Part shown: positions 35,294-43,799 of the stretch, piece after piece
Layout: each line of letters opens with the position of its first letter
How positions within the stretch are numbered: the stretch's first letter is position 1
Origin: Pseudoxanthomonas broegbernensis
GTDB lineage: Bacteria; Pseudomonadota; Gammaproteobacteria; Xanthomonadales; Xanthomonadaceae
Direction of reading: 5' to 3'
Assembly: GCF_014202435.1 (NCBI RefSeq)
Contig: NZ_JACHGU010000003.1
Span: forward strand, 1 to 64,000
Length of the DNA stretch: 64,000 nt
Program-made: the position numbers and the translations under genes
The notes under the pieces: generated by a model
What the model was told of the DNA's origin: nothing
The model's database searches: none
The model's input: the letters and a program-made list of their open reading frames with translations, nothing else

Positions 35294-36103
35294 CTACAGG
35301 GTGAATAACGTATAGGCAGGACTCACCCACTGCGGCTGGCGGGCCCCGACCTGCGCGTACACGGATACAGCCGGGTCGGCGGAAGCCCTCAAGTAGATGT
35401 GCTTTAGATCTTCCGGCTGCCAAGCCACGTAGGCAAGCATGACCACGGCGGTGGCACTGCTGCCGCTCTCGGCCCCGCTTTGCATCACGATGCGGTTGTC
35501 CGTGTAGGAGAGCATGGACAAGGGAACACTGCCGCCGTCTTTGCTGCCTATCGAGACACCAAGCGCATTTCCATTGGCGGATCCCAGCACCCATGATGCC
35601 CCACCCTTGATGCTGGAATCAGTTCCCAGAGCGATGTCCACCTGCGTGCTCGGCTTGAGCCCTTTGATGGTGAAAAGCACGCTGCGGTAACTTGCCGTTG
35701 GCACACCGATCACCGCGCTGATTCGGCCATTGCGCCACAAGGCCGGGCGCTGATTGCCCAAGTAGGCCAGCACCACCGCCTCGTTGTTGAGCGTGCAATA
35801 GCCAGCTAGGGAGTTGATTCCTTCGTCGACCTCGATAAACAAAGTCAGAGTGAAGCCCATCAGCGACGATGCAGCGCTCGATGTCGTCAGCGACAACAGG
35901 TCGTCGTTGAACGAGACGCTCTGCAGACAAGGCGCGGAATCGTACACGCCGTCCGGCAGAACGTTGTAGGAGAAGCCAAGACTGTCGCCGATGCGATGAC
36001 CCAGCGACCAGCGCACGCCCGGTGTGGTGAAAGTAAGGCTGAGGTTGGAATCACTGGCCACGTTGCTGAACTGCAGCACCACGGGAATCACGTTATTGGG
36101 CAT
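35294..36103 (-). CDS. Beta-rich protein of unknown function in eCIS leader module
   Basis: A 269-residue protein, almost wholly beta-strand and loop in character, low in charge, no signal peptide: NNVIPVVLQFSNVASDSNLSLTFTTPGVRWSLG, then VLFTIKGLKPSTQVDIALG, and DLKHIYLRASADPAVSVYAQVG. No family is recognised. It is one of four such proteins at the head of the operon, directly before the terminator-like gene. An outer decoration or fibre-like part of the particle is the simplest reading. Confidence 0.7.
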   Translation of the reverse strand: MPNNVIPVVLQFSNVASDSNLSLTFTTPGVRWSLGHRIGDSLGFSYNVLPDGVYDSAPCLQSVSFNDDLLSLTTSSAASSLMGFTLTLFIEVDEGINSLAGYCTLNNEAVVLAYLGNQRPALWRNGRISAVIGVPTASYRSVLFTIKGLKPSTQVDIALGTDSSIKGGASWVLGSANGNALGVSIGSKDGGSVPLSMLSYTDNRIVMQSGAESGSSATAVVMLAYVAWQPEDLKHIYLRASADPAVSVYAQVGARQPQWVSPAYTLFTL

Positions 36104-36121
36104 GACCCTCGTTCCTCAGGT

Positions 36122-36727
36122 TCAGAAGTCGATGGCGAAAGCGCTCAAACCGATGAGACTGGTCCGATCGGCGCGGGTCTGCAGGGTTACAGTGGCGCCG
36201 GGCGGCAAATCCACGCGTCCGCGCAAATCGGATTGTGCGGTTCGCACGTAAAGCTGCACCTGGATCTCCTGACTGTTGTTGTACGTCTGCACGAAGAACT
36301 CCCGTGCATTGATCAAAAAATTGCGCACATACAGGGCAGGATCGCGCGTCGCGGAAAAACTGAGCCCCACCAGGCCCCGGCCCTTGCCTTCACTCCAGAC
36401 CGCATGCTGATCATCGCGAATGGTGACGAAAACCTTGCTGTTGGCGCGGACGTTTTGCAGCACGACAGTCAACGGCTGGTAGTTCACCCCCGCACCGGGC
36501 CGGAACAGGCTGGCAAACAAAGCCTCTTCGCCCAAATACGAGCGAAGATGCTGTCGTTGCTCCGGGGTTAGAGGCGGAGCCTCGCGCACTGCGGCGACGA
36601 GCCCGGCGTCTTCTTCCTCGTTTGGTTGCTGTGCTGCAGCAGGCCCCACGTGCGGCGGCGCGATGATGGGCGCTTCGGCCGCAGGATTCGTCCCTCCCGG
36701 CACTGACGTTGACCTGGAAGCGGCCAT
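36122..36727 (-). CDS. Unknown protein in eCIS leader module
   Basis: A 201-residue protein. The first 45 residues are Pro/Ala-rich and probably flexible. The rest looks like a compact beta domain: GVNYQPLTVVLQNVRANSKVFVTIRDDQHAVW, GLSFSATRDPALYVRNFLINAREFFVQTYNN, and PPGATVTLQTRADRTSL. It starts 2 bases after the preceding stop. No family recognised; no export signal, as expected for a part of an eCIS released by lysis. Confidence 0.7.
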   Translation of the reverse strand: MAASRSTSVPGGTNPAAEAPIIAPPHVGPAAAQQPNEEEDAGLVAAVREAPPLTPEQRQHLRSYLGEEALFASLFRPGAGVNYQPLTVVLQNVRANSKVFVTIRDDQHAVWSEGKGRGLVGLSFSATRDPALYVRNFLINAREFFVQTYNNSQEIQVQLYVRTAQSDLRGRVDLPPGATVTLQTRADRTSLIGLSAFAIDF

Positions 36728-36729
36728 GA

Positions 36730-37119
36730 TTATTGCACCACGGAAATAGTGTTTTGCCCGGGCTTCAACTGCCCACTCGACGAGGTGTTCAGCACCGCGT
36801 AGTAGACGTTCATCAGGCCGCCCGGCACTTGCAGATCGAGATTCAAGGTCTCGTTGTTACCCGCATCCGTGAACGTCGCCCAAGCCAGGCCTTGCAGCCC
36901 CTGGGCTGCCGAACCTTTGGCGATATTGAAGAACATCAGCTTGTTGGACACACTGAAATTCAATAGCGGCGGCGTATAGCTGTCTTGATACGGCTGCAAT
37001 TGCACCCGCTCGTTGCTCTGCATCACGAAATTGTTCGTGTCGGCGATCTGAATCTGCACCTGCTGATTGGTGAAGTCTTGCTGGAACTGGAACTTGAATG
37101 CGACTTGATAGGTCTGCAC
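36730..37119 (-). CDS. Unknown beta-rich protein in eCIS leader module
   Basis: A 129-residue protein starting at GTG (VQTYQVAFKFQFQQDF), 9 bases after AAGGAGG. An ATG three codons earlier touches the GGAGG directly, which leaves no room for initiation, so GTG is favoured. Sequence is beta-rich (FKFQFQQDFTNQQVQIQIADTNNF, NFSVSNKLMFFNIAKG, TLNLDLQVPGGLMNVYYAVLN). No family recognised. The three genes from here to the terminator-like gene are closely packed. Confidence 0.65.
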   Translation of the reverse strand: MQTYQVAFKFQFQQDFTNQQVQIQIADTNNFVMQSNERVQLQPYQDSYTPPLLNFSVSNKLMFFNIAKGSAAQGLQGLAWATFTDAGNNETLNLDLQVPGGLMNVYYAVLNTSSSGQLKPGQNTISVVQ

Positions 37120-37236
37120 GGCCGTCATCCTCCTTGATGTCCATGTCCACGATCAGTCCAATCCGCACGGGCTGGCCGTGCGGATGAACCGCCCCTGCCT
37201 CGGGCGTGCTACAAGAGGCGCAGTTGGAAAGCGCGC

Positions 37237-37713
37237 TTACTTAGGCTGCCACTTGAAGGTGGTCCAGCCGCGCCCCAGCGTCTGCGGAATGCCGCTGTTC
37301 AACGAGATGCTGACGGCTACGGTCGAATCTGCGTTCGTGCTCATTTCGAAGCTACTCAAGCCCGACTCGCCAGCCAGGTAGCATTGCAGCACGAAGCTCC
37401 ACTGATTGCCGCCGCTTCCGCTGGAAGCCGTCTGGAAATAGACGTTGTCCGGCGTCACGTTGATCTGCGACAGAGGCAGAGCACCGCTGGAGGACGTGGA
37501 GGTCAGTTGCAGCCCGCTGGTGTTGTCCGACGGCGGACCGGAGCTAAATGCGATCGGATAGAGCGAGTTATCAGACTTAACGTAGATAGTGACGCCCGGC
37601 CCAACGGCGGTGCCGGTTACCGTCACATTGGCGGTCATGTACTGGTTGAACTGCGTTGCTCCGGCGCTGGCCCTACTGATCTCGCCAATGATCTCTTGCT
37701 CAGTGGTGCTCAT
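37237..37713 (-). CDS. Unknown protein, first gene of the eCIS operon
   Basis: A 158-residue protein, MSTTEQEIIGEISRASAGA..., preceded by AGAGGG at about 5 bases. After a short helical start it is beta-rich with Ser/Thr/Gly-rich loops (TANVTVTGTAVGPGVTIYVKSDNSLYPI, NQWSFVLQCYLAGESGLSSFEMS). It resembles in texture the next three proteins and none matches a family I know. A gap of 117 bases follows. As first gene it may be the most highly expressed, which suits a shell or decoration protein. Confidence 0.7.
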   Translation of the reverse strand: MSTTEQEIIGEISRASAGATQFNQYMTANVTVTGTAVGPGVTIYVKSDNSLYPIAFSSGPPSDNTSGLQLTSTSSSGALPLSQINVTPDNVYFQTASSGSGGNQWSFVLQCYLAGESGLSSFEMSTNADSTVAVSISLNSGIPQTLGRGWTTFKWQPK

Positions 37714-38493
37714 GATAGCCCTCTTTTGCTGACTTTCCGTGAGTGATCGGTGTCAAGCCAGACCCGGATTCCGACATCATCGAGTACGAACGACCTTCGG
37801 CCTTTGAGACGCAGAAAGCCTTACCGCTTTACGGAACGCGCACGCTCCGGCCGCAGCATGCGTGCTGCACCTGCTTCGTCTATAAACGGAATATCTTGGC
37901 CCGCCGCACCGATAAGCACGGACGACCCTGCGTAACGACGCACGGTGCATATCCCGGCCAACTCTCGCCCCCTAAGCCATATCCAAGGCCAACTTGACTT
38001 CCCTGTCCATCGCCCACCATCGATGGCGCGGCGAGAACATTTTTATCCCATCATGTTTTGCGTTAAAACCGTGTGTACGGCATGCATGGTCACCCGGCGT
38101 GCCGGCCAAGCCATGCGGCCAATGGCCACCGCCACCCGAACGAAGTGCCTAGGTCACTCCACAGGCTGTTCTTCGAATCTGAAATGCAGTTTCGTGAAAC
38201 GAAATCACAAAATCGGGACGGCTCTTTGCGACCGATTCGCCTCGCGTGCTTCCATCGGCAATCCGCAGGGGCTCATGGGGGCACGGGGCAGACCGCGCAC
38301 TGGCGGGAAGGGGCGATGATGCCCTCATCAGTTTTCGGATCGGTCAACAAACCCCAGTGGTGCGCGGCGCTTGCAGCAATGCCTCGCCGGTGTCGTAGAC
38401 CGCGCTAGCCAGATCCGGCTGCTGAGGGCGCGTAGGCCAATGGTGAGGAGCCGAGGGTTACCCGAGACTCCGGAACCAGTACTCTTCAGAAAA
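37714..38493. other. Non-coding right margin of the island with the eCIS promoter region
   Basis: About 780 bases without a convincing gene on either strand. It must hold the promoter of the leftward eCIS operon. An AT-rich stretch near 38040-38075 (TTTTAACG ... GGGATAAAAATG when read leftward) is the best visible candidate, but spacing is not convincing. No integrase, excisionase or transposase remnant is recognised. Confidence 0.5.
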
Positions 38494-38526
38494 CGACAAA
38501 GACCACCCGGAAAGGTGGTCTAAGTC
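38494..38526 (-). terminator. Intrinsic terminator downstream of tRNA-Val
   Basis: Stem GACCACC/GGTGGTC with a 6-base loop, extended on both sides by a weaker AACGAC/GTCGTT pairing. Read leftward it is followed by TTTGTCGTTTTC. It lies 12-18 bases beyond the tRNA 3' end. Confidence 0.7.
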
Positions 38527-38537
38527 GTTGAAGTATC

Positions 38538-38612
38538 TGGTGGGCGGTGCAGGGATCGAACCTGCGACCCTTGCCGTGTGAAGGCAATGCTCTACCGCTG
38601 AGCTAACCGCCC
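38538..38612 (-). tRNA. tRNA-Val (anticodon CAC)
   Basis: A 75-base tRNA with encoded CCA folds fully: acceptor GGGCGGT/ACCGCCC, D stem GCTC/GAGC, anticodon stem TTGCC/GGCAA around loop TTCACAC (anticodon CAC, codon GUG), T stem GCAGG/CCTGC with TTCGATC loop. Bases 38548-38576 are repeated at 8646-8674, and the low-GC eCIS island begins immediately beyond its 3' end. Confidence 0.96.
38548..38576 (-). repeat. Right copy of the 29-bp island-flanking repeat (inside tRNA-Val)
   Basis: This covers the T arm, variable loop and 3' side of the anticodon stem, and is identical to the copy at 8646-8674 in the same orientation. The intact tRNA lies at this end, with the element extending from its 3' side, the usual arrangement after integration at a tRNA gene. 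Confidence 0.75.
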
Positions 38613-38683
38613 GATCCGCACCGGCCGGTGCGGGCTGCGCATGTTAATGGGGCGTGGCGATCCGGTCAACGCCGGTGGCAGCC

Positions 38684-39529
38684 TCAATCGTGGCCGCCGT
38701 AGGTCAGCGCCCGCGAGATGGCCGCGGCCGCCTCGCGCAGCGGGGCCAGCGCCGCCGTCGCCCTGGAGCGGGCATTGCTGGTTTCCAGGAACGGCACGGT
38801 CAGGGCGCAGACCGCATGGTCGTGCCGCAGCACGGGGGCAGACAGGTCGACCACGCCATGGACCACGTCGCTGGCTGCGCTGGCGTAGCCGTCGGCGCGC
38901 GCCTGCTCGGTGCGCTTGCGGAAGGCGTCGGCGTCCAGGCCCGGTTCGGCCTCGCGCAGCAGGGCCAGCCAGCGCTCGCGGATGGCCGGGCCCTGGAAGG
39001 CGAACAGGACCACGCCCGAGGTGGAGTGCGCCATCGGCCGGCGGTGGCCGACCCGGACCACCAGCCCGATCTCGCCAGGCGCGTCCACCCGCGCCACCAC
39101 CACGATCTCCTCGCGCGAGGTCACGCTCAGGTGGCAGGGCTGCTGGATGGCGTCGGCCAGGCGATGCATCACCGGCAGCGCGGCTTCCATCATGCCCTTC
39201 ACCGGCGGCTGCTCCATGCCCAGCATGAACAGCCGGTGGGTCAGCGCATAGCCGCTCTCGCCGGTGGCGCGGGCGATGTAGCCGCGGTCCTCCAGCACCT
39301 GCAGCATGCGGAAGATCTCGCCCTTGGAACGGCCCATGCCCTCGGAGATCTCGGCCATGCTCAGGGGCGCCGGCGACCGGGCGAGCAGTTCCAGGATGTC
39401 CAGGCCCTTCTCCAGGGCCGGTGCCCGATACTTGGCCGTCGGTGCGTCGGCGTATTCGGAACTGGCCAGAACCCTCTCCTCTCGATGTTGCCGGCTAAGG
39501 CATAAAGACGATGCGTCGAGGATAGCCAC
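38684..39529 (-). CDS. IclR-family regulator, probably of L-fucose genes
   Basis: An IclR-type repressor/activator: winged HTH (APALEKGLDILELLARS, SMAEISEGMGRSKGEIFRMLQVLEDRGYIAR) followed by the effector domain (LTVPFLETSNARS at the end). The start is uncertain: there is no in-frame ATG. GTG at 39529 gives 281 residues with 20 odd N-terminal ones; a CTG at 39469, just after AGGAGAGGG, would give the normal family N-terminus (ASSEYADAPTAKYRAPALEKG). It is divergent from fucP over an AT-rich gap, which suggests control of the permease and of the enzyme operon farther right. Confidence 0.88.
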   Translation of the reverse strand: MAILDASSLCLSRQHREERVLASSEYADAPTAKYRAPALEKGLDILELLARSPAPLSMAEISEGMGRSKGEIFRMLQVLEDRGYIARATGESGYALTHRLFMLGMEQPPVKGMMEAALPVMHRLADAIQQPCHLSVTSREEIVVVARVDAPGEIGLVVRVGHRRPMAHSTSGVVLFAFQGPAIRERWLALLREAEPGLDADAFRKRTEQARADGYASAASDVVHGVVDLSAPVLRHDHAVCALTVPFLETSNARSRATAALAPLREAAAAISRALTYGGHD

Positions 39530-39542
39530 CCCGGCGCCCGGG

Positions 39543-39556
39543 GCACATATAAAACA
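39543..39556. promoter_or_regulatory. Candidate IclR operator upstream of fucP
   Basis: GCACATATAAAACA between the regulator and fucP matches GCATATATAAGACA upstream of the fucose enzyme operon (47352-47365) at 12 of 14 positions. The surrounding 30 bases (through ATTTCCATATTTGATATAA) are the only AT-rich stretch nearby and probably hold the divergent promoters. Confidence 0.4.
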
Positions 39557-39637
39557 TATTTCCATATTTGATATAACCCCCTCGACCTCCGTATCCTCGG
39601 CCAGGACATCGCTGCGGCGGACCTTGGGAGGGGTGGC

Positions 39638-40942
39638 ATGCAGGAGAGCGTGGTCGCGGCGCGTACGCGCATCGCCCGTGCCGCACGCGCGGCCGTGATT
39701 CCGCTGGCGTTGATCGTCAGCCTGTTCTTCCTGTGGGGCGTGGCCAACAGCCTCAACGACATCCTCATCAAGCAGTTCAAGAAGGCCTTCGAGCTGTCCG
39801 ACTTCCAGGCCGGGCTGGTGCAGAGCGCTTTCTACCTGGGCTACTTCGTGTTCGCGCTGCCCGCGGGCATGTTCATGCGCCGCTACGGCTACAAGGGCGC
39901 GGTCGTGGCCGGGCTGGCGCTGTACGCCGCCGGCGCCTTCCTGTTCTGGCCGGCGGCCAGCGTGCATACCTACGGCATGTTCCTGCTGGCGCTGTTCGTG
40001 CTGGCCAGCGGCCTGGCCTTCCTGGAGACCTCGGCCAACCCGCTGATGACCGTGCTCGGCCCGCCCGAGGGCGCGGCACGCAGGCTCAACCTGGCCCAGG
40101 CGTTCAACCCGCTGGGGGCGATCACCGGGGTGCTGGTCGGGCGGCACTTCATCCTGTCGGGGGTGGAGCACACGCCCGCGCAACTGGCGGCGATGGCGCC
40201 AGCCGCGCGCGAGGCCTACCTGGCCTCGGAATCGGCGGCGGTGCAGGTGCCCTACCTGGTGATCGGCCTGGTGGTGTGCCTGTGGGCGGTGCTGGTGCTG
40301 CTGGCGCGATTCCCGCGCACGCGGGCCGACGCGGATGCTGCCGCGTCCACCGCCATGCAGGGCGGCCCGGCCACCACCCTGCGCCGGCTGCTGGGCAACG
40401 GCCGCTTCGTGTTCTCCGTGGCCGCGCAGTTCTTCTACGTGGGCGCGCAGGTGTGCGTGTGGAGCTTCCTGATCCGCTATGCGCAGGACAGCGTGCCGGG
40501 GATGCCGGAGAAGACCGCCGCCGACTACCTCACCGTCTCGCTGGTGCTGTTCATGATCGGCCGCTTCGCCGGCACCGCGCTGCTGCGCAAGGTGGCCGCG
40601 GCGCCGCTGCTGGCCGCCTTCGCCGCGGCCAACGTGCCGCTGGCCGCCCTCGCCGTCCTCGTGCCCGGGATGACGGGGCTGTACGCCATGGTCGCGCTGA
40701 GCTTCTTCATGTCGGTGATGTTCCCGACCATCTTTGCCCTGGGCCTGGAGGGGCTGGGCGACGACGCACGCAAGCTGGGCGCCTCGCTGCTGGTGATGTC
40801 CATCGTCGGCGGTGCGGCGCTGACCGCGCTGATGGGCCTGGTGTCGGACCTGGCCGGCATCCACAAGGCGGTGGCGGTGCCGCTGGGCTGCTTTGCCGTG
40901 ATCCTGGCATTCGCATTGCGCGCGCGGCGGCGGGGCCGGTAG
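39638..40942 (+). CDS. fucP: L-fucose:H+ symporter (FucP-type MFS permease)
   Basis: A 434-residue major facilitator with about 12 membrane helices. FucP-subfamily hallmarks: SLFFLWGVANSLNDILIKQFKKAFELSDFQAGLVQSAFYLGYFVFALPAG in helices 1-2 and GLAFLETSANPLMTVLGPPEGAARRLNLAQAFNPLGAITG in helices 4-5. A good site (GGGAGG) precedes the ATG. It faces the fucose catabolic enzymes; L-fucose import with protons is the expected role, though relatives also take L-galactose or D-arabinose. Confidence 0.92.
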   Translation: MQESVVAARTRIARAARAAVIPLALIVSLFFLWGVANSLNDILIKQFKKAFELSDFQAGLVQSAFYLGYFVFALPAGMFMRRYGYKGAVVAGLALYAAGAFLFWPAASVHTYGMFLLALFVLASGLAFLETSANPLMTVLGPPEGAARRLNLAQAFNPLGAITGVLVGRHFILSGVEHTPAQLAAMAPAAREAYLASESAAVQVPYLVIGLVVCLWAVLVLLARFPRTRADADAAASTAMQGGPATTLRRLLGNGRFVFSVAAQFFYVGAQVCVWSFLIRYAQDSVPGMPEKTAADYLTVSLVLFMIGRFAGTALLRKVAAAPLLAAFAAANVPLAALAVLVPGMTGLYAMVALSFFMSVMFPTIFALGLEGLGDDARKLGASLLVMSIVGGAALTALMGLVSDLAGIHKAVAVPLGCFAVILAFALRARRRGR

Positions 40943-41272
40943 CGCGTGCGGGCCGGTTTTCTTCCGGGGTCCGCCGGCAACGAAATCCAAGCTCCTAACA
41001 CCTGCGAAGACGCGTCAGTGCCGGGGCAGCGCGGCAAGCGGGCCATGGATGGCCCGCGACCCCGAGTGCGGGCTGGATGCCCGCCCGAGGGGAGCGCGAC
41101 ACCCCGGCACTGGCGCGGCTCCTTCCGAAGCCGACGCAACCCAATCCAGCAGCCCCCAGCCGCAGCCCACGCAGATGCCGCTCGGCCGGACGATGGCGTG
41201 GCGGTCGCGCCGTCCGTTGCCTTCGCTGCCCTGGGTCGCCCTTTGTTGCCTTGGCCTGTTGCGGGAAGGCGA
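40943..41272. other. Convergent intergenic region with composite palindrome
   Basis: About 330 bases between the ends of fucP and the lldD-like gene. It holds a nested palindrome (41016-41112, separate entry) and no convincing gene. Confidence 0.6.
41016..41112. repeat. Composite REP-like palindrome (outer stem enclosing two hairpins)
   Basis: Outer arms CAGTGCCGGGG (41016-41026) and CCCCGGCACTG (41102-41112) are a perfect 11-bp inverted repeat. Inside are two similar hairpins: GCGGGCCA/TGGCCCGC with loop TGGA (41038-41057) and GCGGGC/GCCCGC with loop TGGAT (41068-41084). The shape, a three-branched structure of 97 bases between convergent genes, is that of a REP/BIME-type repeat or a double terminator. 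Confidence 0.6.
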
Positions 41273-42433
41273 TCACGCCAGCCACGGGCTGCCGTCGGCC
41301 TTCAGCAGGATATCCGGGCCGATCCGCCGCGCGTCGGTCTGGCCGGTCAGGGCCATGCTCACGTCCAGCTCGCGGCGGATGATGTCGATGGCGTAGTCGA
41401 CGCCGGCCTCGCCCATCGCACCCAGGCCGTAGAGGAAGGCCTTGCCGATCAGCGCGCCGCGCGCGCCCAGGGCCAACGCCTTGAGCAGCGACTGGCCACT
41501 GGTCACGCCGCCGTCGAACATGACCTCGCAGCGCCCGCCCACCGCCTCGACCACGCGCGGCAGCATGTGGATGCTGGCCGGCGCACCGTCGAGCTGGCGG
41601 CCGCCGTGGTTGGAGACGACGAGGGCGTCCACCCCATGCTCGGCGGCCAGGCGCGCGTCCTCCGGGTCGAGGATGCCCTTGAGCACCAGCTTTCCCGGCC
41701 ACAATGCTCGGATCCACTCCAGGTCGCTCCAGTTCAACGTGGGATCGAACTGGCGGGCGATCCACTGCGCCAGCGTGCTCAGGCTGTCGCCGCCGATGCG
41801 CCCGTGCAGGTTGCCGAAGGAGCGGCCGGGCGCGCGCAGCACGCTCCAGGCCCAGCGCGGCTTGCCGGCGATGTCCAGCAGGTTGTGCAAAGTCAGCCTC
41901 GGCGGCACCGTCAGCCCGTTCTTGATCTCGCGGTGGCGCTGGCCCTGCACGGTGAGATCGGCGGTGAGCATCAGCACCGGGCATCGCGCGTCGGCGGCGC
42001 GCTGGATCAGCTCGCGGGCGAAGCCGCGGTCGCGCATCACGTATACCTGAAACCAGAACGGCTCGGGCGAGGCGGCGCGCACCTGCTCGATCGAGCAGAT
42101 CGACATCGTGCTCAGGCAGAACGGCACCCCGGCACGCGCCGCGGCGCGCGCGCCGAGGATCTCGCCGGCACCGTGCTGCAACCCGGTCAGACCGGTGGGC
42201 GCGATGGCCAGCGGCAGCGAGGCCGGCTGGCCGGCCAGGGTGGTGGCCAGCGTGCGCCGGTCCACGTCGATCATCACCCGCTGGCGCAGGCGGATCGCCT
42301 CCAGCGCGGCGCGGTTGTCGCGCAGGGTCGTCTCGTCGTAGGCGCCGCGGTCGGCGTACTCGAAGAAGGCGCGCGGCACCCGGCGCTTCGCCAGCCGGCG
42401 CAGGTCCTCGACGCAGGTGATCGGCTCGGCCAT
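41273..42433 (-). CDS. FMN-dependent L-lactate dehydrogenase (LldD-like)
   Basis: A 386-residue alpha-hydroxy-acid oxidoreductase of the LldD type: PRAFFEYADRGAYDETTLRDNRAA, LPLAIAPTGLTGLQHGAGE, TADLTVQGQRHREIKNG, LVLKGILDPEDARLAAEHG, and the catalytic SNHGGRQLDGAPAS, then FDGGVTSGQSLLKALALGA for FMN phosphate. It oxidises L-lactate to pyruvate at the inner membrane. It is the last gene of the fucose operon, and L-lactate is one of the end products of this fucose route, so the placement makes sense. L-specificity is inferred from context. Confidence 0.88.
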   Translation of the reverse strand: MAEPITCVEDLRRLAKRRVPRAFFEYADRGAYDETTLRDNRAALEAIRLRQRVMIDVDRRTLATTLAGQPASLPLAIAPTGLTGLQHGAGEILGARAAARAGVPFCLSTMSICSIEQVRAASPEPFWFQVYVMRDRGFARELIQRAADARCPVLMLTADLTVQGQRHREIKNGLTVPPRLTLHNLLDIAGKPRWAWSVLRAPGRSFGNLHGRIGGDSLSTLAQWIARQFDPTLNWSDLEWIRALWPGKLVLKGILDPEDARLAAEHGVDALVVSNHGGRQLDGAPASIHMLPRVVEAVGGRCEVMFDGGVTSGQSLLKALALGARGALIGKAFLYGLGAMGEAGVDYAIDIIRRELDVSMALTGQTDARRIGPDILLKADGSPWLA

Positions 42434-42464
42434 GGAATCCTCCCGCGGGCCGTGGCCCGGCTTG

Positions 42465-43799
42465 TCAGGTGCCCACGCGGGCCGGCAGCGGTGCGTCCGC
42501 CTCGCGCCAGGCGCGGCCGCCGGGGAACAGGTGGTCGCGCACCGAGTCCTCGCGCATGCGCGCGGAGAATCCCGGCGCGGTCGGCGCCCGGTAGCGGCCG
42601 CGCTCGATCCGCACCGGGTCGTCGAAGTGCTGGTGCAGGTGGTCGACGAACTCGATGGCGCGGTCCTCCTTGGCCGCGCTGATGGCCACGAAGTCGGCCA
42701 TCGCCAGGTGCTGGACCAGCTCGCACAGGCCCACCCCGCCCGCATGCGGGAACACGCGCACGCCGAACTTGGCCGCCAGCAGCAGGATCGCCAGGTTCTC
42801 GTTGACCCCGCCCACCCTCGCCGCGTCGATCTGCACCAGGTCCACCGCACCGGCCTGGAACAACTGCTTGAACATCACCCGGTTGTGGGCGTGCTCGCCG
42901 GTGGATACCGGCACCGGCGCGATGCCGCGGCGGATGGCCGCGTGGCCGAGGATGTCGTCCGGGCTGGTCGGCTCCTCGATCCAGGCGATGCCGAACGGCG
43001 CCAGCGCGCGCATCCATTCGATCGCCGGGCCCACGTCCCAGCGCTGGTTGGCGTCCACCGCCAGCGCCACGTCCGGGCCGATCGCCTGGCGGGCGATGCG
43101 GCAGCGGCGCACGTCGTCGTCGAGGCTGGCGCCGACCTTGATCTTGATGGTGCGGAAACCCGCGTCCACCGCCTCGCGCGCGAGCCGCGCCAGCTTCTCG
43201 TCCGGATAGCCCAGCCAGCCCGGCGACGTGGTGTAGGCCGGGTAGCCTTCCTCCAGCAGTTGCGCGGTGCGCGCCGCCCTGCCCGGCTCGGCCCGGCGCA
43301 GGATGTCCAGTGCCTCCTGGCGGGTGAGCGCGTCGCCGAGGTAGCGGTAGTCGACCAGGTCGGCGATCCGCTCCGGCGCCATCTCCGCGATCAGGCGCCA
43401 CACCGGCTTGCCGGCGCGGCGCGCGGCCAGGTCCCAGGCGGCGTTGACCACCGCGCCGATGGCCATGTGCATCACGCCCTTTTCCGGGCCGAGCCAGCGC
43501 AGTTGCGAATCGTCGGTGAGCGCGCGCGCGAAGCCGCCCAGGTCGGCGGCCAGCGCGTCCACCCGGCGGCCGACCACGTGCGGGGCCAGTGCGGCCAGCG
43601 CGGCGGCCTGCACGTCGTTGCCGCGGCCGATGGTGAACACCAGGCCGTGGCCGCTCAGGCCCGGGTCGTCGGTGCGCAGGACCACGTAGGCCGCCGAATA
43701 GTCCGGGTCCGGGTTCATCGCATCCGAGCCATCCAGCATCCGCGAGGTCGGGAAGCGGACGTCGAAAGTATCCAGCGCGACGATCCGGGTCACGGGCAT
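42465..43799 (-). CDS. L-fuconate dehydratase
   Basis: A 444-residue enolase-superfamily enzyme very close in motif to the characterised L-fuconate dehydratase of X. campestris. Catalytic pieces: KIKVG lysines (general base) near 220, metal ligands in [18 protein letters not shown] and STGEHAHN, and the general acid/base histidine in [12 protein letters not shown]. It removes water from L-fuconate to give 2-keto-3-deoxy-L-fuconate. The start is ATG with a 10-base overlap into the previous gene; a GTG at 43793 making a GTGA overlap is also possible. Confidence 0.93.
   Translation of the reverse strand: MPVTRIVALDTFDVRFPTSRMLDGSDAMNPDPDYSAAYVVLRTDDPGLSGHGLVFTIGRGNDVQAAALAALAPHVVGRRVDALAADLGGFARALTDDSQLRWLGPEKGVMHMAIGAVVNAAWDLAARRAGKPVWRLIAEMAPERIADLVDYRYLGDALTRQEALDILRRAEPGRAARTAQLLEEGYPAYTTSPGWLGYPDEKLARLAREAVDAGFRTIKIKVGASLDDDVRRCRIARQAIGPDVALAVDANQRWDVGPAIEWMRALAPFGIAWIEEPTSPDDILGHAAIRRGIAPVPVSTGEHAHNRVMFKQLFQAGAVDLVQIDAARVGGVNENLAILLLAAKFGVRVFPHAGGVGLCELVQHLAMADFVAISAAKEDRAIEFVDHLHQHFDDPVRIERGRYRAPTAPGFSARMREDSVRDHLFPGGRAWREADAPLPARVGT

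Noticed and set aside
9275-37713. Complete contractile prophage
   Set aside because: No capsid, portal, terminase, lysis, integrase or replication genes; presence of the AAA+ ATPase and DUF4255 gene mark it as eCIS.
9275-37713. Type VI secretion cluster
   Set aside because: No TssJLM membrane complex, TssB/C pair or ClpV; sheath is a single phage/eCIS-type protein.
38684-40990. Very long leftward frame (768 codons) covering fucP antisense and the IclR gene
   Set aside because: Only the C-terminal 260-280 residues are IclR; the rest is antisense to a clear FucP permease.
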